Assembly (NCBI RefSeq): GCF_030540775.2
Contig: NZ_CP141266.1
Coordinates: 647,501 to 711,500, forward strand
DNA from: Flavivirga abyssicola
GTDB taxonomy: Bacteria; Bacteroidota; Bacteroidia; Flavobacteriales; Flavobacteriaceae
Direction: 5' to 3'
Length of the DNA stretch: 64,000 nt
Below, in pieces: positions 17,104 to 25,582 of this stretch; the first letter of the stretch is position 1; each line of letters opens with the position of its first letter. The position numbers were made by a program, and so were the translations under genes. The notes beneath the pieces are model-generated. The model was not told the DNA's origin. It saw nothing but the letters and a program-made list of their open reading frames with translations, and made no database searches.

Positions 17104-18378
17104 ATGCATAAAGCAACTTTAGATTACGCAAAGCAACAAGATGAGTTTGATGAACTTTCTATTTACCGCCATCAATTTCATATCCCAACAGATAAACATG
17201 GGAATGAACTGATTTATATGACCGGGAACTCACTTGGGCTTCAACCTAAACACACTAAAGCATATATAAATCAAGAACTGGAAGATTGGGCTAATTTAGG
17301 TGTAGAAGGTCACACCGAGGCTAAAAACCCTTGGCTACCATATCATGAGTTTTTAACTGAAAGCATGGCAAACGTAGTCGGTGCAAAACCTATTGAAGTT
17401 GTTACTATGAATACGTTAACTGCTAACCTTCATTTTATGATGGTATCTTTCTATAAACCAACAAAAACACGTTATAAAATAATTATTGAAAGTGATGCTT
17501 TTCCATCAGACAAATATGCCGTAGAGTCACAATTACGACATCATGGTTTCGATGACAAAGCTGATTTAATTCTATGGAAACCAAGAAAAAATGAAGACCT
17601 GTTACATTATGAAGATTTAGAAGCTATTCTGGAAAAGCATGGCAGTGAGGTAGCTCTAGTAATGATTGGTGGTGTCAATTATTATACAGGTCAGTATTTT
17701 AATTTAAAGCGCATCACAGAACTTGGCCACAAACATGGCGCTATGGTTGGATTTGATTGTGCTCATGGTGCTGGAAATGTAGAGCTTAATCTACATGATT
17801 CCGGAGCAGATTTTGCTGTTTGGTGCACTTATAAATATCTAAATTCTGGCCCAGGAAGTTTAGCTGGTTGTTTTGTGCATGAAAGGCATGCATACAACAA
17901 AGACTTAAATCGTTTTACAGGTTGGTGGAGCCATAATAAACAAACTCGTTTTAACATGCGGCATGAATTTGATGTACTACCGGGAGCCGAAGGGTGGCAA
18001 CTTAGCAATCCCCCTATATTATCAATGGCAGCTATAAAGGCTTCTTTAGACATTTTTAATAAAATTGGTATCAAGAAATTAACAGAGAAATCTAAAAAAC
18101 TAACGGGTTATTTTGAGTTTTTACTAAAACAATTAGGAGAAGATACTATTAAGATAATAACGCCTGAGAATCCAGAAGAACGTGGTTGCCAATTATCTAT
18201 ACAAGTTTTAAATGCCAACAAAGCATTACATCATAAATTAACAGCAGCAGGTGTAATAAGTGATTGGAGAGAACCCGATGTAATTCGTTGCGCACCTACG
18301 CCTCTTTATAATTCATTTCAGGATGTTTACTATATGGTTGATAAATTGAAAGACATGTTAAAAAGTGAAATTGAGTAA
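17104..18378 (+). CDS. kynU: Kynureninase
   Basis: PLP-dependent hydrolase that cleaves kynurenine or 3-hydroxykynurenine to (3-hydroxy)anthranilate plus alanine. 424 residues. The PLP lysine is K244 in WCTYKYLNSGPGS, and the family motifs MTGNSLGLQPK, GFDCAHGAGN and GWWSHN are present. It is the first gene of the cluster, directly behind the promoter and operators. The next intact gene is kmo, 540 nt downstream; the gap is filled by a disrupted small gene and a palindromic element. Confidence 0.96.
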   Translation: MHKATLDYAKQQDEFDELSIYRHQFHIPTDKHGNELIYMTGNSLGLQPKHTKAYINQELEDWANLGVEGHTEAKNPWLPYHEFLTESMANVVGAKPIEVVTMNTLTANLHFMMVSFYKPTKTRYKIIIESDAFPSDKYAVESQLRHHGFDDKADLILWKPRKNEDLLHYEDLEAILEKHGSEVALVMIGGVNYYTGQYFNLKRITELGHKHGAMVGFDCAHGAGNVELNLHDSGADFAVWCTYKYLNSGPGSLAGCFVHERHAYNKDLNRFTGWWSHNKQTRFNMRHEFDVLPGAEGWQLSNPPILSMAAIKASLDIFNKIGIKKLTEKSKKLTGYFEFLLKQLGEDTIKIITPENPEERGCQLSIQVLNANKALHHKLTAAGVISDWREPDVIRCAPTPLYNSFQDVYYMVDKLKDMLKSEIE

Positions 18379-18405
18379 ACCTTGTCTAAAAAGCAAAAAA
18401 TATTA

Positions 18406-18884
18406 ATGATAAAAAAAGTGTCCGAATATAATTTTTCAGAGCCGTTATTATCGTCAGACACATCATTTTTAGGCATTCTATTTTTTTTGAAACGTAAAAA
18501 ATTTAATTATTTAATAATTACAAAAGCGAGAATATTATACATTGAACTCCTTTAGACTTTTTGGATTTAAGCGAAAATTAGAAGTTTTTGCCTCTGTTGA
18601 AGACTTTTTTGAGTTGCATAGCAGAGCTACGGAAGGAAAAAAAGACAAAAACAGAGCTGAAAACAGCAATTTTTTAGCTAATTGAAAAAAGTCTAAATGA
18701 GTTCATTATTAGAAATAAGGTTATAAAGAGTACATCTTATCATTATGACTTTAAAATTAGTTTTAATTCTAAGAAAAACAGGATTGAATTTTATAATAAT
18801 AAACAAAAAAAAGAATATATTGACTTACATGATTTCAAGATTACCCTTAACGAAATTCAACAAATAAAAAGTGTATTAAACTAA
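18406..18884 (+). pseudogene. Small gene split by a MITE-like element
   Basis: From ATG 18406, 46 codons run to 18543 and then enter the palindromic element, where the frame stops at TAG 18553-18555. After the element, an open frame resumes at 18708 and continues for 58 codons to TAA 18882-18884. Removing exactly the element plus one ATT repeat (18544-18707, 164 bp, not a multiple of three) joins the two into an uninterrupted 104-codon frame. The product would start MIKKVSEYNFSEPLL and end NEIQQIKSVLN, with a hydrophobic stretch near residues 21-46. No family is recognised; it is loosely reminiscent of small PH-like membrane proteins. Confidence 0.8.
18544..18704. mobile_element. MITE-like palindromic element, copy 1
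   Basis: 161 bp. Terminal inverted repeats are GAACTCCTTTAGACTTTTT at the left and, on the minus strand of the right end, GAACTCATTTAGACTTTTT (18 of 19 identical). The interior is also imperfectly palindromic about a centre near GCATAGCAGAGCTACGG, so the whole unit can fold into one long hairpin. It is flanked by ATT on both sides (18541-18543 and 18705-18707). There is no coding capacity for a transposase, so it would need one supplied in trans. Confidence 0.85.
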
Positions 18885-18918
18885 TCTAATGTAGTGCCCA
18901 AAAGGTGGGAATGAAAAT

Positions 18919-20334
18919 ATGAAAAAACAACAGAATATACTCATTATAGGTGCTGGATTATGTGGTTCTCTTTTAGCTTTGCGTTTAGGCCAGAGAGGCT
19001 ACAATGTATCGGTGTACGAAATGCGTCCAGACTTACGTAAGGTAGATATTAGTGCTGGTCGATCTATAAATTTGGCATTTTCAAATCGTGGTAATAAAGC
19101 CATGAGACTGGTTGGTATAGAAGATAAAGTAAAAACACTTTGCATTCCTATGAATGGACGTATGATTCATGATAAGGAAGGTAACACGTTTTTATCAAAT
19201 TATAGCGGTCGTGACCATGAATACATAAACTCCATTTCTCGTGGCGGACTCAACGCATTGCTTTTAGACGAAGCTGAAAAGCACGAAAATGTTTCCATTT
19301 ATTTCAATAAAAAATGTAAATCGGTTGATTTTAAAAAAACAACCGCATTATTTAAAGATTACGAAACAAAATCAGAGTTCATAGAAGATGCCGATGCTAT
19401 CATCGCAACAGATGGCGCAGGTTCTGCAATGCGTAAAAGTTACTATTTAGCCAAAAAATTCCTATTTAGTTTTTCTCAAGATTACTTAACACACGGTTAC
19501 AAAGAATTAAGCATACTACCAACTCAAACTGGTGATTATAAAACTTATAAAAATGCATTGCACATATGGCCTCGTGGTTCTTTTATGCTTATTGCGTTAC
19601 CAAATTTGGATGGTAGTTTTACAGTCACTTTATTTTTAAGTTATGGTGACGGCACATACAATTTCAATAATTTAACAACTCCTGAAATCGTTTCGGAGTT
19701 CTTTCAAAAAGAATTTCCCGATGCTTTAGAACTCATGCCTAATCTTGTTGAAGATTTCTTTAATAACCCAACGGCACCGTTAGGCACAGTAAAATGTTCG
19801 CCTTGGCATTATAAGGGGAATACCTTATTAATGGGAGACTCAGCACATGCTATTGTACCATTTTACGGTCAAGGCATGAATGCGTCTTTTGAAGATGTTG
19901 TTGAATTTGATGCTGTATTAGATCAGAATTTAGAAAACTGGGAAGCTGTATTCAAGGCTTATGAATCTACCCGTAAAAAAGACACCGATGCTATTGCAGA
20001 TTTGGCAATAGATAACTTTCATGAAATGAAAGATCATGTAGCCAATCCTATATTTCAGGAAAAGCGTAAATTAGAAATGGCTTTAGAGCAAAACTTTCCA
20101 GATGAGTATTCATCAAAGTATTCTTTGGTTACCTTTAATGAAAGGATTGGTTACCATGAAGCCATGACAAGAGGTCGCGCACAAGACAAGGCCATTTTAA
20201 ACATGATAGCAAATAAGGACATCTCGGCTGTACTCAATATGACAAAAAATGAATTAAAGCAGGCCTTAAAAAAAGTTCAACAAGAAACCAATGATATTCT
20301 TGAAGATGATAGAATTGCTGGATTAAAACAATAA
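18919..20334 (+). CDS. kmo: Kynurenine 3-monooxygenase
   Basis: FAD-dependent hydroxylase converting kynurenine to 3-hydroxykynurenine. 471 residues. The Rossmann motif GAGLCG is at residues 11-16 and the second FAD motif is LMGDSAHAIVPFYGQGMNA. The substrate-region motifs (SAGRSINLAFSNRG) and the C-terminal hydrophobic region are those of bacterial KMO. The start at 18919 is chosen over an out-of-frame ATG at 18911. With KynU it yields 3-hydroxyanthranilate, the substrate of the dioxygenase further down the cluster. Confidence 0.96.
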   Translation: MKKQQNILIIGAGLCGSLLALRLGQRGYNVSVYEMRPDLRKVDISAGRSINLAFSNRGNKAMRLVGIEDKVKTLCIPMNGRMIHDKEGNTFLSNYSGRDHEYINSISRGGLNALLLDEAEKHENVSIYFNKKCKSVDFKKTTALFKDYETKSEFIEDADAIIATDGAGSAMRKSYYLAKKFLFSFSQDYLTHGYKELSILPTQTGDYKTYKNALHIWPRGSFMLIALPNLDGSFTVTLFLSYGDGTYNFNNLTTPEIVSEFFQKEFPDALELMPNLVEDFFNNPTAPLGTVKCSPWHYKGNTLLMGDSAHAIVPFYGQGMNASFEDVVEFDAVLDQNLENWEAVFKAYESTRKKDTDAIADLAIDNFHEMKDHVANPIFQEKRKLEMALEQNFPDEYSSKYSLVTFNERIGYHEAMTRGRAQDKAILNMIANKDISAVLNMTKNELKQALKKVQQETNDILEDDRIAGLKQ

Positions 20335-20341
20335 TTATGAG

Positions 20342-20361
20342 ATTCCTGCCTACGCAGGAAT
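20342..20361. repeat. Dispersed hairpin repeat, ATTCCTGC family
   Basis: ATTCCTGC-CTAC-GCAGGAAT, an 8-bp stem with a 4-nt loop, between kmo and the RidA gene. The same hairpin with loop CTTC is at 61942-61961, and an expanded one is at 61051-61093. Confidence 0.7.
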
Positions 20362-20369
20362 AAAAAAAT

Positions 20370-20783
20370 ATGGAAGAAACAAACAACGTAACGCCAAGAG
20401 GTGCTTACCCACACACTAAACGTGTGGGCGACTTTATATTTGTATCTGGAACAAGCTCACGTAGACCTGATAATACTATTGCTGGAGTAGATATTATCGA
20501 CGACATGGGAACAAAACGTTTAAACATCGAAGTACAGACTCGTGAGGTTTTACAAAATATAGAAAAAAATTTAGCTAAAGAAGGAGCTTCTTTAAAGGAT
20601 ATTGTTGATGTCACATCATTTTTAGTAAACATGAATGATTTTGCTGGTTACAATAAAGCTTATGCTGAATTCTTTGACACAGAAACCGGACCAACACGAA
20701 CTACTGTTGCCGTGCACCAATTACCACATCCTGATTTGGTTGTGGAGATTAAAGTTGTGGCTTATAAAAAGCTGGAGAATTAG
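20370..20783 (+). CDS. RidA-family protein, probable 2-aminomuconate deaminase
   Basis: 137 residues of the YjgF/YER057c/UK114 fold ([48 protein letters not shown]). General RidA proteins hydrolyse enamines and imines, but bacterial 2-aminomuconate deaminases belong to the same superfamily. The gene lies next to 2-aminomuconate-semialdehyde dehydrogenase in a kynurenine cluster. The specific assignment therefore rests on context: 2-aminomuconate plus water gives 4-oxalocrotonate and ammonia. Confidence 0.8.
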   Translation: MEETNNVTPRGAYPHTKRVGDFIFVSGTSSRRPDNTIAGVDIIDDMGTKRLNIEVQTREVLQNIEKNLAKEGASLKDIVDVTSFLVNMNDFAGYNKAYAEFFDTETGPTRTTVAVHQLPHPDLVVEIKVVAYKKLEN

Positions 20784-20787
20784 TTAA

Positions 20788-21139
20788 ATGTCTCCTCAAG
20801 CGCAGAGAGAGGTTTATAATGAAAACTATTATGTTTATATATTAAAATGCAGCGATGGTCTAACTTATACGGGAGTTACAAATAATTTATCAAGACGTTT
20901 TGAAGAACATCAAGAAGGAAAAAATAAAAATTGTTTCACATTTAAAAGAAGACCATTATCTCTAATTTTTCATCAAGAATTTAATGATATAAACCAAGCT
21001 ATCTATTTTGAAAAAAAAAATTAAAAATTGGAGTGCAAAGAAAAAATTAGCTTTAGCTGACGAAAATTTTGATATGTTACAAATTTTAGCTGAATGTAGA
21101 AATGCAACACATTCAAAGTATAATCCAGAAGAAAATTAA
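20788..21139 (+). pseudogene. GIY-YIG nuclease-domain protein with poly-A frameshift
   Basis: The first frame (20788-21024) encodes a GIY-YIG domain start (YYVYILKCSDGLTYTGVTNN, RRFEEHQEG) and stops just after IYFEKK. The shifted frame continues as IKNWSAKKKLALADENF to a stop at 21137-21139, which is the normal family ending. The shift falls in a run of ten A (21011-21020); nine would restore one ~116-residue frame. It could be a true pseudogene, transcriptional slippage on the A-run, or a sequencing error. The first codons overlap a degenerate GCGCAG repeat and another copy lies right after the stop, so the gene is bracketed by repeats. Confidence 0.8.
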
Positions 21140-21140
21140 G

Positions 21141-21163
21141 GTCTCGACTGCGCTCGATCAGAC
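21141..21163 (-). repeat. Dispersed palindromic repeat, GCGCAGTCGA family (inverted)
   Basis: On the minus strand it reads GTCTGATCGAGCGCAGTCG followed by AGAC, closely matching the copy at 8043-8062 with a small insertion. It sits between the GIY-YIG frame and the aldehyde dehydrogenase start. Confidence 0.65.
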
Positions 21164-21168
21164 ACAAA

Positions 21169-22611
21169 ATGAACGAAATAAAAAACTACATAAACGGACA
21201 ATTCCTCAATCCTTCATCAAACGATTGGATAGATAATTATTGCCCTGCAGATGGTAAAGTTTATGGACAAATACCAAACTCATCAAAAGCCGATGTAGAA
21301 AACGCATATATCGCTGCAAAAGCTGCATTTCCAAGCTGGTCACAAACCACGCTAGAAGAACGAAGTAAAATTTTAATTAAGATTTCAGAATTACTAGAAA
21401 CTAATTTATTGCGCTTCGCAAAAGCTGAAAGCAAAGATAATGGCAAACCTATTAGCTTAGCAAAAGCTGTAGACATTCCAAGGGCTGCAAGTAACTTTCG
21501 TTTTTTTGGGAATGCCATTACACAATTTGCCAGCGAAAGCCACGAAAGTGTTGGTCATGATGCTATAAATTATACATTACGGCAATCTATTGGTGTAGTA
21601 GGGTGTATTTCACCTTGGAACCTCCCACTCTACCTCTTTACCTGGAAAATCGCTCCAGCTATTGCAGCAGGAAACTGCGTAGTTGCCAAACCAAGTGAAG
21701 TAACCCCAATGACGGCTTATTTATTAGGTGAAATATGTTCTGAAGCAGGCTTACCAAATGGTGTTTTAAACATTGTTCATGGTTTAGGCTCCACAACTGG
21801 GCAAGCTATTATAGAACATCCAGATATTAAGGCTATTTCGTTTACCGGAGGCACAGCAACTGGTGCTCATATTGCTAAAGTAGCTGTCCCCATGTTTAAA
21901 AAACTATCACTGGAACTTGGTGGCAAAAATCCGAATATCATTTTTGCAGATTGCGATTATAGCGATATGCTAGAAACTACAGTACGCTCATCTTTTGCCA
22001 ATCAAGGTCAGATTTGTTTATGCGGAAGTCGTATTTTTGTAGAAGCCACTATTTACGAAAAATTTAAAACCGATTTTGTCGATAAAGTCAAACAGCTTAG
22101 AGTTGGACATCCTTCAAAAGAAGACACTAATATCGGTGCCCTAGTTTCTAAACCTCATTTAGAAAAAGTCCTGAAATATATTGATCTTGGTAAAGATGAA
22201 GGAGGAACCGTTCTTTTTGGTGGCAATAAAGTTACTGTTGCAGGTTACGAAGATGGTTATTACATAGAACCTACCATTATTGAAGTAACAACAGACGCAT
22301 GCAGAGTTAATCAGGAAGAAATTTTTGGACCTGTTGTAACCATCATGCCTTTTAATACAGAAGATGACGTTTTACAGATGGCCAACAAAGTTAAATATGG
22401 CCTATCCGCAACCTTGTGGACAAATAACTTAAAACGCACCATGAGAATGAGCAATCAACTACAAGTTGGGATTATATGGGTAAACACGTGGATGCTGCGC
22501 GATTTACGAACACCCTTCGGAGGCGTTAAGGCATCAGGAATTGGTAGAGAAGGCGGTTTTGAAGCCTTGCGTTTTTTCACTGAAGCTAAAAATGTATGTA
22601 TAAAATATTAA
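21169..22611 (+). CDS. 2-aminomuconic 6-semialdehyde dehydrogenase
   Basis: NAD-dependent aldehyde dehydrogenase, 480 residues. The motifs WNLPL, FTGGTATG, LELGGKNPNI (general base Glu) and FANQGQICLCGSR (catalytic Cys) are all present, with the C-terminal PFGGVKASGIGREGG. It resembles the ALDH8/AmnC/hydroxymuconic-semialdehyde group. Next to ACMS decarboxylase and the deaminase, the natural substrate is 2-aminomuconate-6-semialdehyde, giving 2-aminomuconate. Confidence 0.88.
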   Translation: MNEIKNYINGQFLNPSSNDWIDNYCPADGKVYGQIPNSSKADVENAYIAAKAAFPSWSQTTLEERSKILIKISELLETNLLRFAKAESKDNGKPISLAKAVDIPRAASNFRFFGNAITQFASESHESVGHDAINYTLRQSIGVVGCISPWNLPLYLFTWKIAPAIAAGNCVVAKPSEVTPMTAYLLGEICSEAGLPNGVLNIVHGLGSTTGQAIIEHPDIKAISFTGGTATGAHIAKVAVPMFKKLSLELGGKNPNIIFADCDYSDMLETTVRSSFANQGQICLCGSRIFVEATIYEKFKTDFVDKVKQLRVGHPSKEDTNIGALVSKPHLEKVLKYIDLGKDEGGTVLFGGNKVTVAGYEDGYYIEPTIIEVTTDACRVNQEEIFGPVVTIMPFNTEDDVLQMANKVKYGLSATLWTNNLKRTMRMSNQLQVGIIWVNTWMLRDLRTPFGGVKASGIGREGGFEALRFFTEAKNVCIKY

Positions 22612-22615
22612 CACT

Positions 22616-23056
22616 ATGATGGCTTTAGAAAACGATATTTATTTTTCGTCTGAAACCAATGATATGGATTTAGACCTCATCTATACGTTCATTAAAAATT
22701 CTTATTGGGGGGAATCAAGAACCATAGAAGAGCAGAAAAAGGCTATAGAAAACACAATCAGTTTTGGCTTATTTCATAATGGAAATCAAATCGCTTATGC
22801 CAGAGTTATGACCGATAAAGTATTTTTCGCTTACTTACTGGATGTTTTTGTTATAGAGACCTACCAAGGGAAAGGGTATTCAAAGTTATTAATGAATAAA
22901 ATCTTAAACTTCCCTGAATTAAAAGACGTTGACAAATGGATGCTTGCAACAAAAGATGCTCATGAGCTTTATGAGAAATTTGGATTTAATACCGTGAAAA
23001 GTCCTGAAAAACTAATGGAAAAATTAAGCCAACGCGCTAAAATAATATACGAATAA
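22616..23056 (+). CDS. GNAT-family N-acetyltransferase
   Basis: 146 residues. The acetyl-CoA binding motif A is LDVFVIETYQGKGYSKLLMN (Q/R-x-x-G-x-G/A form QGKGYS), and a C-terminal YEKFGF segment follows. It sits 4 nt after the dehydrogenase and 1 nt before the SDR, so it is clearly inside the operon. The substrate is unknown; such genes are frequent passengers in flavobacterial amino acid catabolic clusters. Confidence 0.85.
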   Translation: MMALENDIYFSSETNDMDLDLIYTFIKNSYWGESRTIEEQKKAIENTISFGLFHNGNQIAYARVMTDKVFFAYLLDVFVIETYQGKGYSKLLMNKILNFPELKDVDKWMLATKDAHELYEKFGFNTVKSPEKLMEKLSQRAKIIYE

Positions 23057-23057
23057 T

Positions 23058-23840
23058 ATGAATTTAAATTTGAACAATAAAAATGCTTTGGTTTGTGGAA
23101 GCACACAAGGTATTGGTAAAGCAACAGCCATAGCATTAGCTCAAGAAGGTGTTAATGTAACTCTAGTAGCCAGAAACAGAGACAAACTCAAAGACGTATT
23201 AAATGAATTACCAAAACCCGGAAATCACAACTTTATAGTAGCCGATTTTTCAGACCCTAGAGATTTACAGGAAAAAGTAATCAATTTTATAGATAAAGAC
23301 CATGGATTTCATATTCTTATTAATAACACTGGCGGCCCTAAAAGTGGTAATATTTTAACGGCTAGTTTAGAAGAATTTGAAAATGCTTTTATACAACATC
23401 TTAAATGCAATCATGTATTAGCTCAAGCTACTATCCCATTTATGAAAGAAGAAGGTTTTGGAAGGATTATAAATATTATTTCTACTTCGGTGAAAGAACC
23501 TATTCCTGGCCTTGGTGTTAGCAACACTACCAGAGGAGCAGTTGGTAATTGGAGTAAAACCTTATCTAATGAAGTCGCTGCATTCGGCATTACCGTGAAT
23601 AATGTATTGCCGGGCTTTACAGAAACTGAACGTTTAACAGAGATCATTGAAATTAAAGCAAAAAACACGGATATTACGGTTGAAGAAATGACTGAAATCA
23701 TGAAAAGTCACACCCCTGCTAAACGTTTTGCTAAACCAGAAGAAACTGCAAATGTCGTTACCTTTTTAGCAAGCGAAGCTGCCAGTTATATTAACGGAAT
23801 TAATATCCCTGTTGATGGTGGTCGAACAAAAAGTTTGTAA
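23058..23840 (+). CDS. SDR-family oxidoreductase with atypical catalytic residues
   Basis: 260 residues. The cofactor motif is CGSTQGIGKA (GxxxGxG), and NNTGGP replaces the usual NNAG. The strand after it carries INIISTSVKEP with the catalytic serine. The next motif reads SNTTRGAVGNW, so the usual YxxxK catalytic pair is replaced by S and R. A subgroup of BKR-like SDRs has this form. The C-terminal YINGINIPVDGGR is normal. Its role in the kynurenine cluster is not known. Confidence 0.85.
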   Translation: MNLNLNNKNALVCGSTQGIGKATAIALAQEGVNVTLVARNRDKLKDVLNELPKPGNHNFIVADFSDPRDLQEKVINFIDKDHGFHILINNTGGPKSGNILTASLEEFENAFIQHLKCNHVLAQATIPFMKEEGFGRIINIISTSVKEPIPGLGVSNTTRGAVGNWSKTLSNEVAAFGITVNNVLPGFTETERLTEIIEIKAKNTDITVEEMTEIMKSHTPAKRFAKPEETANVVTFLASEAASYINGINIPVDGGRTKSL

Positions 23841-23954
23841 CTTTATAAAGTAAGCAGTATGTGTATTAGAAATTCGGGAGTTTTCGAAATATTTATAATA
23901 CAAATTATACTTATAAGTAAGTACAACAAATAAAAAAACAATAAATATAAACAG

Positions 23955-24479
23955 ATGAGTAAATTAGTTTCTCCTTTAAATTTTAAAGCTTGGATTGAAG
24001 AAAACAGGCATCTTTTAAAACCGCCTGTTGGAAATAAATGTGTTTGGAAGGATGGTGATTTTATCGTGATGGTTGTTGGCGGTCCCAACAACAGAAAAGA
24101 TTATCATTATAACGAGACTCCTGAGTTTTTCTATCAGGTTGAAGGTGATATGGTTTTAAAAATCATAGATGGCGATACTCCAAAAGATGTCCATATTAAG
24201 GAAGGTGATATTTATTTACTCCCTCCAAAAGTACCGCATTCACCTCAGCGTTTAGCAAATACTGTAGGTTTGGTTATTGAGTATCCGCGGTCCAAAAAAA
24301 TGAAAGACGCCTTAGAATGGTACTGTGAAAATTGTAATAGTCTATTGTATAGAAAGAAATTTAAGCTTGATAATATAGAAACTGATATGCCAAAGATTTT
24401 TGATAAATATTACTCAAGCGAGAAAAAATGCACTTGTAAAAAGTGTGGTACAAAAATGGAAGCTCCCCAAAAAGTTTAA
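23955..24479 (+). CDS. 3-hydroxyanthranilate 3,4-dioxygenase
   Basis: Non-haem Fe(II) cupin dioxygenase that opens 3-hydroxyanthranilate to 2-amino-3-carboxymuconate semialdehyde (ACMS). 174 residues. The iron ligands H51, E57 and H95 are at the same positions as in the characterised bacterial enzyme. The C-terminal rubredoxin-like site is intact with C124, C127, C161 and C164. It lies 114 nt after the SDR and 9 nt before the ACMS decarboxylase. The gene is called nbaC or haaO in other bacteria. Confidence 0.95.
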   Translation: MSKLVSPLNFKAWIEENRHLLKPPVGNKCVWKDGDFIVMVVGGPNNRKDYHYNETPEFFYQVEGDMVLKIIDGDTPKDVHIKEGDIYLLPPKVPHSPQRLANTVGLVIEYPRSKKMKDALEWYCENCNSLLYRKKFKLDNIETDMPKIFDKYYSSEKKCTCKKCGTKMEAPQKV

Positions 24480-24488
24480 ATAAAAAAT

Positions 24489-25574
24489 ATGGCACGCAAA
24501 CTCCGCATCAATGGGCATTCTCATTTACTTCCTTATCCTGAGGAGATTCCCCAATTCATGAAAGAAAAAGAAATTTTCTGGGTAGATGATGAACGTAAAT
24601 ACATGCTTCAAAAGGGCTGGAGAAGACCTGTAACAGATTCTAGTTTCTTCTTACATGAAAAATTAGAATGGATGGAACGTAATAAACTAGACCATGCTGT
24701 TGTTTTAAACTTATCTCAACTTTATGGTAACGGATTACGCTTGGAAGAAATGAAAAAAGCACTCCGTTTTCAAAACGACTTTAATGCTAAAGTACAGCAT
24801 GACCATCCTGAAAAATTTACATGCGGTTTTGTAGTTCATCCAGGATTTATTCACGGGGCTTTATATGAAGTTGAACGCTGTGTTGAACAATTAGATATGA
24901 AAGTACTGTGTTTACCAACGCATTTTATGGATTCGATTGGACAATGGCGTTCAGTTTTTGACAAAGAAAATGATGCCATATTTGAATTGGCCGATAAGTA
25001 TAAATTAGCTATTGAAATACATCCTTATGACGGAGATAAAATGATAAATCTAGAAAATTCATCATGGCGGTTTCATCTAATATGGATGCTAGCGCAATGT
25101 GGGGATGCTTATCATTTTTACACATTAAATGGGATGCAAGAACGTTTTCCTAATATAAGAACTTGCTTTGCTCATGGTGGTCAACTGGCACAAATGAATT
25201 TAGGAAGACGTATTCAGGGGTTTGATGGCAGACCAGATTTATTTAAAGGAAAACACCACCCTAGAAAAGCTGTTGGTCATCCTAATATTTATTTTGATAC
25301 TTTGGTACATGATACCGATTCGTTAAAACTCATGATAGACCGTCAAGGTAGTAATCAAGTTATCATGGGCTTAGATGATCCCTACCCTTTGGGAGAAATG
25401 GAAAGTGATGCTCAATCTTCTTATCCTGGAAAATTATTAGATTTAGCTATTGAGAAACAGATCATTAACAAAAAACAATACGAAGATATCTGGGAAGATA
25501 ATGTATTACGATGGTTATTTGGTGATGACGATATTGCGAAACAAAAATTGGTAAATAGAATTCTAGAAAATTAA
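24489..25574 (+). CDS. 2-amino-3-carboxymuconate-6-semialdehyde decarboxylase (ACMSD)
   Basis: Amidohydrolase-superfamily zinc decarboxylase, 361 residues. It has the N-terminal HxH (H10, H12 in INGHSH), a mid-protein AIEIHPYDG histidine, CFAHGGQLAQM and the C-terminal MGLDDPYPLGE aspartate. Removing CO2 from ACMS directs flux away from spontaneous quinolinate formation and toward catabolism. Together with the upstream dioxygenase and dehydrogenase it defines the cluster as degradative rather than NAD-biosynthetic. Confidence 0.94.
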   Translation: MARKLRINGHSHLLPYPEEIPQFMKEKEIFWVDDERKYMLQKGWRRPVTDSSFFLHEKLEWMERNKLDHAVVLNLSQLYGNGLRLEEMKKALRFQNDFNAKVQHDHPEKFTCGFVVHPGFIHGALYEVERCVEQLDMKVLCLPTHFMDSIGQWRSVFDKENDAIFELADKYKLAIEIHPYDGDKMINLENSSWRFHLIWMLAQCGDAYHFYTLNGMQERFPNIRTCFAHGGQLAQMNLGRRIQGFDGRPDLFKGKHHPRKAVGHPNIYFDTLVHDTDSLKLMIDRQGSNQVIMGLDDPYPLGEMESDAQSSYPGKLLDLAIEKQIINKKQYEDIWEDNVLRWLFGDDDIAKQKLVNRILEN

Positions 25575-25582
25575 AATTATTC

